Assembly: GCA_033030425.1 (NCBI GenBank)
Contig: JAUFSD010000005.1
Location: 1,539,001 to 1,603,000, forward strand
Reading direction: 5' to 3'
From: Verpa conica
Taxonomy: Eukaryota; Ascomycota; Pezizomycetes; Pezizales; Morchellaceae
Length of the DNA: 64,000 bases
Shown here one piece after another: positions 34,525 to 47,070 of this stretch; within the stretch, counting starts at the first letter, position 1; each line of letters starts with the position of its first letter. Both the position numbers and the translations under genes were made by a program. The notes beneath the pieces are model-generated. The model saw only the letters and a program-made list of their open reading frames with translations, was not told where the DNA came from and did not search any database.

Positions 34525-35636
34525 ATGAACCCTTCTTTTGACCCATACACTCAAACGTTTAATCTCACTCGTACTGATGGTATTATTATTACCGTTCCCT
34601 TGGACCTCGTTGACTATGTCAATATCTTGAACATCAAATGGGCAACCATCTTTGCTACCCAAATCGGCGCATGTGGACTACTCCTTATCATCCTTGCGAT
34701 GCTTACAAAACCCGATAAACGTCGTGCCCCGCTCTTCTTCGTCAATCTTCTCTCACTCATTTTCATTATAATTCGTTCTGTTCTTTCGATTGAGTATCTT
34801 CTTGGGCCGTGGAGCAATGCCTACAGATTTTACACAAATGACTACTCTACTATCCCGAAGAGTGCAGCGACGAACAGCATTGTGGAGACGATTATACAGG
34901 TACTGCTTATCTTTAGTATCATCATCTCGCTCATCATGCAGTTAAGGGTTGTCTACGCAACTAGTCCAACAATCAATCTTATCATGACATCAATCTCGTT
35001 GGTAGTTGGTGCGACAGTAGTAGGAATGTATATCAAAGTCGGACACGAAAATATCACTGCTATCCTGAGTGCAGCATCCTATTCAAGTAATACGAATGAT
35101 GCTGCGAGAATATTGTTTGCACTGAGTATCTGTTTTTTCACGCTAGTTTTTATTGCGAAGTTGGGTATGGCAATAAAGAGGAGGCGTGCACTGGGGTTGG
35201 AGAAATTTGGGCCGTTGCAAATTATTTTCATTATGGGATGCCAGACTATGTTGTTGCCCGGTAAGTTTTATTTTCTTCCGTGTATTATTTCCCCTCTCTA
35301 TAATTTATAATAATCTAACAATCATACCCTACTATAGCCGTATTCTGCGTCGTCGAGCGTCTAGTAGACTTTGATGGGATGTCCTCCTTCACTGGATTCT
35401 TTGTCGTTATATCATTACCCTTATCGTCGATGTGGGCATCCGCACAGACTGAGAATCCGGCACCGAAGCAAAATACATACAAGCCATCATACTATAGTCG
35501 CACATATCCGAGCAAGACAAATACGATAGTAACAGGGAATACAATAACAGCGGTTGAGATGGAAGATTTGGAAAGGGGCTTGGGTAACTGTGTGAGGGTT
35601 GAGAAAGGTTATAGTGTGAGTAATACTAGTGAGTGA
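34525..35636 (+). CDS. STE2: Alpha-pheromone receptor, Ste2-type GPCR
   Basis: Seven-transmembrane receptor for alpha-type peptide pheromone, coupling to the mating heterotrimeric G protein at the plasma membrane; in filamentous ascomycetes it also guides hyphal chemotropism. Two exons, 34525-35260 and 35338-35636, give 344 residues. The N-terminal exposed segment is short with an Asn glycosylation site (NLTRTDG). Membrane segments are clear, e.g. IFATQIGACGLLLIILAML, FFVNLLSLIFIIIRS, IIQVLLIFSIIISLIM, TSISLVVGATVVGMYI and LFALSICFFTLVFIAKLG. After the basic loop KRRRALGLEKFGPLQIIF come the family-typical GCQTMLLPAVFC (segment 6) and ISLPLSSMWAS (segment 7), matching the conserved QSLLVP- and PLGTLWA-like motifs. 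The cytoplasmic tail is short (about 70 residues) and Ser/Thr-rich. Confidence 0.93.
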
Positions 35637-36534
35637 CTCTGATCAGGGGGTTAAAAAATATAGTATGGCGTGGCTTCAGTATGTTTTGATGGTATTTGTA
35701 AGATTTATTTCATTAGGGGTCAGCCGGTTCCGTTCCCATGGCGGTAACTATGTGTAGTACCTACATATATTTTTATTATTATCAATCACTGAATAGTTGA
35801 GGGCTAAACATGTTACCAACTAATCTTTGATGTAATATTATTTTCCTACTTTCATCTTCAGTTCTAATATTGGCTAGAATAACATGAATACATAAAGTCT
35901 CACAAGAAAAGATATCTTCTCCCAATAAAGTGCTCACTAATATAATATACTACTACTACTACTAAGTATTCACGGGCTATTTCGATGAAATGTCAACGAG
36001 TATACATGTAGTATAAAGGGTACAGTGCAGTGATGTTAACAGAAATAACAATAATACAGGCTATAGAGCTCTAAAGAAAATGTTTAAACCAAAGTTATTA
36101 GCTCAATAATTTTCCCATGTTGTAATACGCGCCCATTGACCATCCGCTCTTTGCGTTTGCCGTCAGCTTTTGAGGGTTTTGTTTCCCGGTCACAGGTAGT
36201 CACTCAGTACCACAATCTTCCCTGCTTACTTTGTAAACAGACAGAATGATCTAATTATCCAATAACATAAAATTATACCTTTGAATTTAGTATCTATATA
36301 AATAGAATGTATAATATTAATTACTTAGAAGATTTCCTAAAATTTTATACATTTTTCCATTGTTTCTATATGCGGCTCAGGTCCTAGGTAGTATTACATT
36401 AGTGCGCTAGGAAAACCCACAAAACTTATCACGAAAGCAACGTCCACCGAAAAAGAACCCCTCAACGCACGTCTGCCCCACCAACCTACTTCCTTCCCCT
36501 AATACAGACACTACAATAACCTTATAGCTACAAG
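35637..36534. other. Intergenic, AT-rich, no supported gene
   Basis: Contains a short CTA microsatellite at about 35950-35965. The C/A-rich stretch just before 36535 is the probable leader of the eIF3i gene. Nothing else recognised. Confidence 0.35.
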
Positions 36535-38148
36535 ATGAGGCCTATATTATTACAAGGACACGTAAGAACCCCTCTAGTGGATTTTTGTGGATTTGTGTGG
36601 ACCGTGGGACTGTTTTACGAGATCTTATACTGATACGGTGGGCATAAATATAGGAGCGTAGTTTGACGCAGATAAAGTAAGAAACTCATATTCTAAGTCT
36701 CCAGCAACTGCTGGCTGTTTGTTTCTGATTTGATAGCTAAACTTCGTTTTACTTTCTACACAATAGGTACAATAGAGATGGTAAGCCTAGACTCGTATCC
36801 CCCATGAAGCACCTAAAGCTAACCTTAACAGGCGACCTCCTCTTCTCTACCGCAAAGGACCATGTAGTCTGCGCCTGGTACTCTGTCAACGGTGAGCGCC
36901 TCGGTACCTATAACGGGCATCAAGGAGCTCTCTGGACGGTTGACATCGATCCGACAAGTACTCTCCTTGCCACCGGAGCCGCCGATAATACCATTAAGAT
37001 CTGGGATGTGCAGACAGGAAAATCACTTAAGACCTGGGACTTTCCAACCGCTGTTAAAAGAGTTGAGTTCAGTGAGGATGGGACGCTTCTGTTGGCGGTA
37101 ACCGAACAGAGAATGGGACATTTAGGGACTGTTGTGGTGTTCCCGATTGTGGTTGATATTAATGCGCCTCAGGCAGATGCACCGCTTTTTACGATTACAT
37201 TTAGGGAGAGTAAGGCAACAGTTGCGGCGTGGAGTTATCTGAATAAGTACATCATTACTGGGCATGAGGATGGGACTGTGTCACAGTATGATGGGAAGGT
37301 AGGTTTCCTAGGTTTCCTAGGTTGTAGGCTTGATTCTTTAGGGATGAAGAGATAGTAGTGACCGGTGGGGAGACCTGCTAACGGAATTTGGGAGGATAGG
37401 ACGGGGAGCTCATTCAAGACATCCAAGCCCACGAGGAAGGTGGCCAAATCACCGACATCCAGATGGCTCCCGACAGGACCTACTTTGTGACAGCCTCTAA
37501 GGACAAGACTGCGAAGGTTAGCTAACTAAGGCCTGGGATATCTTGCAAGAACGAGTAGAGGTTTTGGCCAATTTCTTTTAGCACGAGTAATCCTAGTAAC
37601 GGTTCAGCGGCATCTGATTTTGCAAGTGGTCAAAATGCCGTAGGAAACAATTGGCCAAAGCCTCCACTTTTTCTTGCAGTATTCTAAAGGGTTTTAAATA
37701 AAAAATTATACTAACACCACACTAGATCATCGACGTTGACAACCTCAAAGTCCTCAAAACCTTCACTACCGATACTCCTCTTAATACAGCCGCTCTCACT
37801 CCCAAAAAGGATTTTGTCATCCTCGGTGGTGGTCAGGAGGCCAGAGACGTTACCACCACTTCCCAGCGCCAGGGAAAATTCGAAGCCAGGTTTTACCACA
37901 AGATTTTCGAAGATGAGATCGGCCGTGTTAGGGGTCACTTTGGCCCTCTTAATACTGTATGATATCCACACTATTTTTTGGGTTAGGGATTTCGTTTTCA
38001 GTCATTTTTACTAACAGGTTGTTAGATTGCTGTCCACCCCCAAGGCACCGGTTACGCTTCTGGTGGGGAGGATGGGTATGTGCGCGTGCACCATTTCGAT
38101 AAGCCGTATTTCGATTTCACGTACGAGGTTGAAAGGATGAAGGCATAG
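36535..38148 (+). CDS. TIF34: Eukaryotic translation initiation factor 3 subunit i (WD40)
   Basis: WD40 propeller subunit of eIF3, bound to subunits b and g, needed for scanning on the 40S ribosome. Seven exons, 36535-36561, 36654-36676, 36767-36780, 36832-37298, 37400-37516, 37726-37956 and 38026-38148, give 333 residues, the usual length. The 23- and 14-nt exons are required for the [27 protein letters not shown] start. WD repeats are visible: [17 protein letters not shown] with [19 protein letters not shown], the [17 protein letters not shown] segment, [19 protein letters not shown], and the C-terminal [41 protein letters not shown], strongly conserved in eIF3i. The 209-nt intron 5 holds an inverted-repeat element. 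Confidence 0.96.
37544..37678. repeat. Imperfect inverted repeat inside eIF3i intron 5
   Basis: Arms 37544-37569 and 37653-37678 match as reverse complements at 22 of 26 positions (TGCAAGAA ... TTTGGCC). A smaller nested stem (CGGCAT..TTTTG with CAAAATGCCG) lies inside. The whole 135-bp unit fits within the 209-nt intron, which is about twice the size of the other introns in this gene. This fits a MITE inserted into an intron, or a structured intronic RNA. Confidence 0.5.
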
Positions 38149-40279
38149 ATTGGGAAGGAATTGTTATATGGGCAAAGAAAAAAATAAAAATAAAATAAAA
38201 AAGGGTAATATCTTGGAAACGACAGACACGAATCAAAAGTTTTGTCTAGTTATTTTTCTTTTTCTCAGGTAGTCGGGGTGTAGGTACGGGGGGTTGTCTC
38301 TTTCTTTCGGGTTTTCGTTTTCCTCTCCCTCCCACTTCTATTTATGCAGGTAGATCAAGTATTTATATTGTGGTGCGAGTAACAAGTGTTTTCTTCTCTC
38401 TTAGTCCTTTTATTACCACTACCTTCTTTCAAAAGACCTTGAGCCCACACGTTCTATGGTATGGTTTAGTCATTAAGTAACACATTGGCTATTAGGACAT
38501 CCAAGGGTACAAAAATAGTTTCTTTTCAGGCTAAACTTTGATACTTTAATTCATATATACTAAAAATAACCCATTCACACCCCTTCTAGGTAAATACATG
38601 ATCTCACAACTAAGTAAGGTCATAGCCCATCACTCGTGGTAACTAGAATTTTTTTTCCCCAGTAATTATACGAGCACCTGGACTATAGTAAAGTAATCCT
38701 CCACCATACCCGGTATTTTTATATATAAATAAGATACCATAAACCTGACCCTGTTACCGGTTTTCGAGTCCTAATCAACTAAAACTCACATGAGAGTTCG
38801 TTATATAGATCACATATCTCAGTAACCCGTGATGTAGTGCTAGGTAAAATATTTTATAAAGGTACTATTTTATACTAAAAGCACTTGTATTGACGAAAGT
38901 GAACGTGCTATAAAAAATTGACGTCAATCCAGCCCCAGATGTGTACTAGCTGTTTCAAGTCTAAATCCTGCATACAAATGAGTTAACAGAGTCTAGGTTT
39001 TTCTAGGCTGTAAAGAACTGGTTTTCTACACCGATGAATAGACCTATATATAAAATGTATCCCTCAATTAATTCCCGTACTGTCCTTTTCTAGGTATCAG
39101 CGCATTTTTATGAGCGGAAGTCGGTCCTTAGGCAGACTCACAATTAGTCTACTATTAGTACTGATTCAAGAGACCCTAATACCTCCCTGTACTTAAAATA
39201 TATATATTTGAACATTTTCTTCTCTTTCGACATCTATAAAATCATCCTTACCAAATAATTGGTTTATTATATCCTTTTAAATTTCATCTTCACAATAGTT
39301 TTTATTTATTTATAGCTCAATGTCACATCATAAAGTGCTCCTTTTTTGCCGTTGAGTGTTTGTAATGCCACGGATTGGAACTAATCGTCCTGATGGTACT
39401 TACGTAGACGTGCAATGGTCATATAGAGTATTGATAACCCTTTTCCTATTCCATTATAATACCCGAGAACAGAAACGCGAGACACGAAAACCAATATTCC
39501 TATTCGTTCTTTAGGTTTGTGGCAAAGATTATAGTAGTAGGATTGGCCACAAGACCTTGTTGGTAGGCCATGATTCTCGATCTCTTTTGCAGTACGCTGT
39601 AGTTAAGTCGCAGCTATCACACCCATAGAAAACCTAGGGTTTTGTCATTTTATTTGTTACTCGAAGTCGTAAATAACCTCATTTCCCTAAGATTTTGTGG
39701 GTAGTTAATTAATGGTAGCCAGTTATTGGTTGGAACCGATGGTGGCGGGGGGTTTAATATAAGCTCCACTAGATATTCTGTCAATAGCTGGCTAGGACCC
39801 AAGAGATTAAATGGATTGGTGGGTAGAATAGGCACAGATTTATGGTCTAGAAATTTAGGTCATGAGTCCGGGGTGTGGTGTCGTTTTCAGCCTCGCATGC
39901 AGTATTTGATCCTCTGGCTAAAAAAAAACCTTACTAAGTTTTTTTTGTACCCCCTCTAGGGATAAATTATGATAATTTCTTACAGCATTCATGACCTGTA
40001 GTATTAAATTTTCAAGAGACAATTACCATGAACCTATTGTGGGAGGCTTGGCGGTAATAGCAGAAGAGAAATAGACGATAGTATAAAGACACGAAAATAA
40101 TCTTGTCATTTTCTGTATGAGCAAAGCACGATGTCTTGGCTTTAAAGCGCACATAAAAGAGTGAATCTAAGAAATTTCGAATGAGGGGATGGCAGGTCAC
40201 CCTAGACGAATACAAAAACGCAACGCAGACATCACACCACAAGTCCTCAGTTCCTCCATCCATGATTTCTTCCATACCC
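38149..40279. other. Intergenic, AT-rich, no supported gene
   Basis: About 2.1 kb between two convergent genes. The start is A-rich and then T-rich and probably holds the eIF3i 3' end. Open frames of 60-90 residues lack features. No RNA gene or intact repeat seen. Confidence 0.4.
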
Positions 40280-42114
40280 CTAAGCAAAAAGCTTGTGCTC
40301 CAAAGTCATATCAGACTCTGGGTCTAATCCAACGCAGGCACGGAATATGTTGGACATGGCCGCGCGCTGCTTGGCAAGAGCATTGACGACGGGAGTTCCT
40401 GGTGGAGTCAAAGGGGCCTAGGAATTTGTTAGTTAGGACAGTAGATAAGGTATGGAATTATTTTACCTTCAACATGTAGCTAAGAATGCTGAGGACACTA
40501 TGAAATCCCTTGTAGTCCTTGGTAGCAACGCCAGTGGTGGCATGAGACTTCCAGCTAATACGAGTCATAAGCTCTGTCATGAGACAAAGGTCAATGATGA
40601 GCGGACTAGCCAAAAGAGAGTCTTCACAAATATTCGACATGCTTCTCAAATATCAGTATATATTTTAAACCTTAGATGAGTAAAAGGGACTCACGAAATT
40701 GTCTGGTGGCCCCCCATAAATATTTCACCATGGTACTCATCCAAGGCACGCTTGGAGTCTCCGACAGCAGGCATGTACTTAATAACCACAGTATGATCAG
40801 GATGTTCCCCTTCCTTGTACAAGACGTTGTTGGCTTCAACCATGTCATCAACAACGTTGCTCTTGCTTATCTCTTTACTCCTGAAAGTCTTGTGTTCATT
40901 CAAGTTCTTGCCATCTACGTAAGACTAGTGTTAGCTGGTTCATAATAATATGACTGTAAAGGATTGAGGGCGTACCATTGTTCCCCAAGTGATTGTACGA
41001 AGCGATAGAAGTAAGTTTGATACCAGCATTGATGAGAAAATCGACCAATGCAGACTTCATCTTGGTCTGGCCAGATTTGAAATCATCACCGCCAATGAAG
41101 GACCTATGCTTCTCTGCAAGCTCGATGCAGCCTGGAACAAAGGTGTTCTGAGGAGAACCATTGATAAATGGAACACCTTCCTTGATACAGGCAACTGCAA
41201 AGATGGTTGAAGGAGCAACTTCATCATGACTGGTCTCAATAGACTTGAGAAGATTCTCGGCGGTGTCATTAACTCCAGTGAGGATATCAGCGTAACGTTC
41301 GGTATTGGCGGTCCAGAGAACAATAACTTTATCGAGGTTATTGTTTGCTTTGAAAGTGCTATAATTGGGAGATGTAAGTGACAAATTATGAAGGGTAAGT
41401 AGTGAAGATAAAAAATACATACCGAATATCATCACGGATCTTTTCAACATGTTCAGACTTAGAGCCCTTAAGAATATTATCTGCACGGTCTTCCTGGTTG
41501 GCAGCAATAAAATCTGGGTAGTAGACGCTGGGGAGCGGAACCATAGACTGCATCTGCTCCTTAACCTGGCGTTTCAAATCAGGCTCAAGGACAGCAGCAC
41601 GATCCATAGCATCTGCCAAGTTCATGCCACTAATGTCCCAACCACCAAGAATAAGGTCATTAGGGTGGACCATGGGAAGGATGTCGTGAACTGGGATATT
41701 AACGTCCTTGCCAGTTTCGACATCATTTCCCAGCTTAATAGTGGATCCCATAATGACAGACCCATAGTAATTGGCACCCCTCTTCCCTTCACGAGTCTCC
41801 CAGGTCAAACCATCACGATTGGCAATAATACCAGCAGTAATAGTAGACCCGTTGTTACCACCCCATCCTACGAGCATGAGGCCGACTTTTCCAACTTTAC
41901 GTTCAGTCTTGAAGTCATAGACAGTCTCAACTGGCTCGGCAATGTATTTTCCATTGGCAGCCTTAGTGACTTTTGTGGTACGGTAGGTGTAAGTTGACTT
42001 GATGGCCTCTTCCGTATAGAGGACATTCGGCGAGTGAACAGTAAACAATTCAGTTCTAGCCAAAGCTGGATCGGTAGCAGAGCCGTTATAAGAATCGTTG
42101 GCGTGAGGAGCCAT
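40280..42114 (-). CDS. INO1: Inositol-3-phosphate synthase
   Basis: Cytosolic NAD-dependent enzyme converting glucose-6-phosphate to myo-inositol-3-phosphate, the first step of de novo inositol and phosphatidylinositol synthesis. Five exons on the minus strand, 41423-42114, 40976-41358, 40695-40914, 40467-40641 and 40280-40417, give 535 residues. Landmarks are the NAD-binding [81 protein letters not shown], the catalytic-domain [13 protein letters not shown] (across a splice), SKSNVVDDM and the C-terminal [18 protein letters not shown]. Length and motifs match fungal orthologues. The upstream leader is CT-rich in the sense direction. No inositol-responsive element could be assigned with confidence. 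Confidence 0.96.
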
Positions 42115-45100
42115 AATTGATAAAAAGTGCTTTGGGGGGTTGAGAATGGGTTTTTAGATAGTGTGTAATAGATCAGAGGCCCCTCCTGCAGCGGCAGAAC
42201 GTTTGCCTCCTTGATGGGGGTGGTGAACTCTGTTACCGTGAAACAAGTGATCAGTAAATTAAATTACCAGTGCTAGTTGCAATGGGTGTGTAAAAGAAGC
42301 ATATACGGTTAAAAAAGGAGTGTGTGATAGTTTTACTGAACAATTTAATGACAATAGCCAGTTATCTGAAAGGGATGTATGGCTATGGGTGTGGAAAGAG
42401 AAAGAGAAGGGAAAAATGTATTTATACAGGAGGCACGAGAAGGTAAAATGGACACGATGGAGAATGACAAAAGAAGGAAGATAGAGAATGTTAGGTAAAT
42501 AAGACAAGTAGCCAGAAAAACCAGACATAGTGAAGGGGTATGAATTGGGGTAGAGGAATTAACGGGTTCAGGGGCAACGTACGAGTTGAGAAGAGTGGAG
42601 AACGTCTTGACGACTTTAGTTGACCACACTCGTGAATAGAGTGTAGGTCAGTTTGATGGAAAAGCTTAAAGTTTTACTGGGTAATTGAAAGAAGTATGCG
42701 CTGGGAAGAAATTGAGTTTGTAGAGCTTAGAAAGTGGTGCCTGGCGTTCCTTATATACGTAGAGCGCATATTGTGTGGGCTATCGTAGTGGGGTGGAAAC
42801 CCCCCAATGGGCTCAAGTACCTTGCATCGCGCTAAACCTAAGATAGCAGACCCGTTCCGATGCCCATTACTGCTTGGTGTAGGAACCGGCAACTGTCCAC
42901 TCCGAAGCGGCTCTGAGCTGTCCTTTTCAACGCGCTGCACGCTACTGCAACTTCCGACTTTACTTCACTTGTTAGAAACTTCCCTGCGAAATCGTCTGGC
43001 AAGCTTAAGATTTTTTCTGACCCCGCCCGTTGATTTGATGGTCCAAAGTCCCAAACCCCGAGAATTGCCGATGCTGCTAGCAGAAAGAAGTGTATGGAAG
43101 TACGCATCGTCCGATTTCTATGCCGTGCCAGCGTACGCGTAGGCACCGAACCAGATATCATAGAGCCTAAACAAAGATAATCGCTCAGAAGCGCCTGTAG
43201 AGCAGGTTAAATACTCAAAGAAGATTACCTTATCCAGTCTATTCTCCTACGTATTCGTATATTACGCATATCCCCGAAGTAGATCGACATTGAAGTCCTT
43301 ATAGTCAGGGTTGCGTATCAACGTGTCCTCAACAATATTGTGATGGGACTCAACCGGCTTCACCGACTTCACCATCTACTAGCCTTAAGAATTCCTAAGA
43401 TTCTGTACTAACCAAATATATTATCCAGCAGGGTTGAACCCTCTGCCTCAGAATATTTACAATCATAGATATTCACATGAGATCACTCGCCAATAAAACA
43501 TTGGTGTGATATCCCGTGATTCAACCAATGCTATCAATGCTATCACATGAGTAAGAAGGAATTTCCTCTTAACCGAGGATGCTGCCTCTAATTATGATTT
43601 GAGAGGTTGGCTTATTGCTACCTGATAGTTGTTTAGATCATCAGATCAACACTACAGGTACAAAAATGCCCTAAAACAACAAAAAATGGCAGCAGAAACC
43701 GCATGCAGCATACCCCGAGCGGCCAAAAACTAGGCCCAACGTTTAGGACTGAGTTAGGTAATAAATCCATCGTAGAACTTACAAAAGAAATACGTTTACG
43801 CAATAGCTCTGGTGGACGTTAGTAATTGCAGAGTTAGCCCAGTAAAGCACACTAATTTTTGTTACTAGACCTCTTTGTACACGGTAATCCCGGCCCATAT
43901 ATAGACCAGAGCTGGACTGCCATAGAAGTCCAAATCCACAGCTCAGGCTAAGTTTAAGGTTCTGGTAAGTTTCAATTATGGTAAAATTCTCAACTGATTA
44001 AAATAGGTAGATGGCGGATATCTGCTGGGGTGATTCAGGAATGAGCGATTGGTAATAAAACACTTTTGAGCTAGGAAGTCTCATAGAAAGATTCCCCTAA
44101 ACACTTCTAGCACTGGGCACAATGAGTCTGTGTTCTTGAGGATCGGCTCCTATATCTTTCAAACTTGAGCTATAGCCGCGTTACAGCGATAATCTTCACC
44201 TTAATAATTAGATCTTGAGCCGAAGCGGTAGGTATTGCGGTTACTAGGAGCCGCATGAAACAAACCACCAAATCACCATATCTCACTCGACATCAGCTCA
44301 CCTGGTCTTGAGCGCTAGTAGTAGTTGATAGGTAAGGCGAATTAATTAATTAATCAATTAATCATGAACATGATAGGTAAGGCTCAGCAGTGCCGGAGAT
44401 TTCTTCGGTAATATTTGCCAAGTGTACTAGTACCCGGGTTTGAGATTTCAGGTAACGACTATTAGCGTATTATATCCAATTAAGTACTTATACCTGAATT
44501 CTCGAAAGCCCTAAGATTTCGCGCGATTACCATAGGGCCTAAGTGCCACTGGAGTGACGATATTTATATGGTTCAATCTTACCCAGCACCTTGGGAACTC
44601 TAGCATAGGTAAGTTGTTTGTGGCGCGGAAGTAAAGTATGGTTCCCGGGCCGCGTTAACTGTGGGTGATAGGCTGAGATTTTACCATGTACGTACACCTG
44701 AGTTCACTGTAGATCATTATACCTTGTAAGAATACGGGCGCCACATCAGATGACGAATAAGCCAGAACTCGCAACAGCGAAATCTTCAAAAGCCATGTTC
44801 TTGTGGAAATTTAATCCGTTCTATAATAATGAGGCTCCTATAGGGGGGCTGCTTGACTCAGGCGCAGCTTGATAGTCAATCACATCGTAAAGTACAATGC
44901 GAATCGCGAAAGTAGCTTCTCCGTTTCTTCTGATGTAGCGCTTTCATAGGGTTTAAGACATAGCTTCGACCAATTGGGGAAGACCGCATCAGCGCTTGAG
45001 TGTTTTGTTAAATTTATTCGCCTAACGGCAATATGTTGGCTGAAGATCATCGAGAGAAGCCTAAATACCGAACCATTGGATAGAGTAGCTCAAAATGAAG

Positions 45101-47070
45101 CGTTCTCCGGAGCTGTGTGACTGACTGCGAAATCTGACTGGTCACAGTTAGCAAATGTTATTTCGAAATAGTTAGAACAGGTAGAGCTCACCTATCCAGA
45201 CGTGCTTTTAGGGGCGAGATTATATCAAATTGGCTCTGCATAAGCCATAGAGCACAAATTTTCGCCTCTCCCTCATTTCTGCTTGCATACATTCCATGCT
45301 TCTTGTAGGGTTGGAAGGTTTAGGGACTTCCTTAACGGTCGAAGGGAATATCAGGAGTTTTATAGCGGATGCCTATCGAAGCTTAGTGCTCGTAGTTACA
45401 CCGTCAGGGGTTACCAATCACCTACATAGGACTAGGTCGTGTGGTAACACTATCTCGACCTCATCTCTTTCTCCGGATTCTGCCGACAGGGAAGTAACCG
45501 AGAAATGCGACAGAAAAGAAGAAAAAAAAACATGGGCCCTGAGCTTCTGATATGGGGTGGATCGAGATCTCACACAGGTGACATACCTAAGTGCAACGTG
45601 CTCTCTTATCGATATTTCTATCTGACAGAATGATTCAGCCCTCTCCAGGTGGATTTTCTCTCTTGGCCTTTTTTAAACATTGAGCTGTCAGTGCCACATC
45701 ACCACAGTTCCGCATGCGGGCAGTACATACTAAGTACACTCATATTCACTGTTACTGTTGCTGCTGCTCCTCAATACTCCAGTCAGACAGACCGGTAGTA
45801 ATTGATAGGCTAGAACGGATTTAGCCATTCCTGCTCAATAATATTGGTTTTGCCTTGTCCAGGATGTTATTTGTGTGCTGTGTTGTGTAGTTTGATACCT
45901 CGCGTACACGATAGGGTAGGGGATCTTCTCATGTTACCGTGCTGATGTTGTAACAGGACAGATCCATACCGTATCTAACGTATCCGCCGTTTTGCAAATG
46001 AGGCCATTTCGACATCTCAACATCCAAACAGATATCGATCGCCCCAACGGCCCCTCTTATACCTGCCCTTTTCCGGAGAGGGCATCTACACATATCTCGG
46101 TCTCTAGACGCATGGGGTAACGCTATGTGACAGCCCCTGGCAGTCCGGTCGCTACGCTGCTTTTTTTCCTCTCAGGCTGTTCATGGCCCTTGTACATATA
46201 TGGAATTTGTACTCTGGAGCATCTGGGTGGCTGGTGGTGTTTGATTCCCCATCAATTTTCCTAAGTGCCACCTGAATTGCCTTTCCTAGTTCATTTCACG
46301 TGGCCGAAAGGGTCGTAGCCATGGCTAGTGGAGTGTCAAGGTTTACCAGGCTCCACCTTGGCTTGCCTTTATCACGCCGGTAGCTCCATGTCGCGGCCCC
46401 TTATTTAGAGGTTTCACTTTGGTCGGAGAGAGAACCAAATTTATCTCATTCGCTGGTCTTAGGTTGCGCAAACTTACGCAACGACGTCCGAGATCCCCGT
46501 TTGGGAATGGCGAGCACTGGCCGGATACTGGTGACGGAGGGTGGTCCTTTGCGGCGCATGTTGTCAAAACATATACAACTGCTCCTGTCCCCCCACCTTA
46601 AGGTGGCCTTGGTCCATTCCTGTTCTTGTGTTCTGCGATTTTTGCCCTGTCCCGGGGACATTCATGATTCTATCGTCTCGCCCCCAAACCATCTAACCTG
46701 CACCTAGGTAATTTCAAAAAGCGATATTGTTGCAGTTTGGTCTCACGCAAACTATCCGGATTTCGAGGCTTACTTTTAGAGCTAGTCATTCCTTTTTAGA
46801 GATCTTTAGGAGGCCCTGCCCAAACATCACAACAGCGACTTGCATCTTGTACACGCCCCTTCAATCTTATATTAATTGATATACACCTGGCTAGCCAGCA
46901 CACGTTCTTTACTTAATATCCCATCAACATCAAAACAGCCCATTCTATAGACGCTGGATGTCTTTTTGGGCTCTCGGAGTTTCGCTCAACAGTTCTTTGT
47001 TCTGTTATTTTAGCATTGCTTGAAGAACAATCTACTTAATCACGTATACTATTGATCTATCGCTCCTAAT
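42115..47070. other. Five-kilobase gene-poor region
   Basis: Contains the INO1 promoter/leader (42115 to about 42660) and the promoter of the LIM gene (about 46850-47070). In between I see no gene with family features, even allowing for introns. Minor structure: a 13-bp direct repeat (TGATAGGTAAGGC) at 44326-44338 and 44371-44383 flanking an AATT-rich palindromic stretch, which looks like a small excision footprint or target duplication. The region is probably decayed repeat DNA. Confidence 0.4.

Noticed and set aside
42838..43161. 107-residue minus-strand frame with a signal-peptide-like segment
   Set aside because: It overlaps other frames in the INO1 upstream region, lacks splice or family support, and the hydrophobic run is weak.
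45296..46707. Several 60-84 residue frames in the gene-poor region
   Set aside because: No protein-like composition, no motif and no conserved start context.
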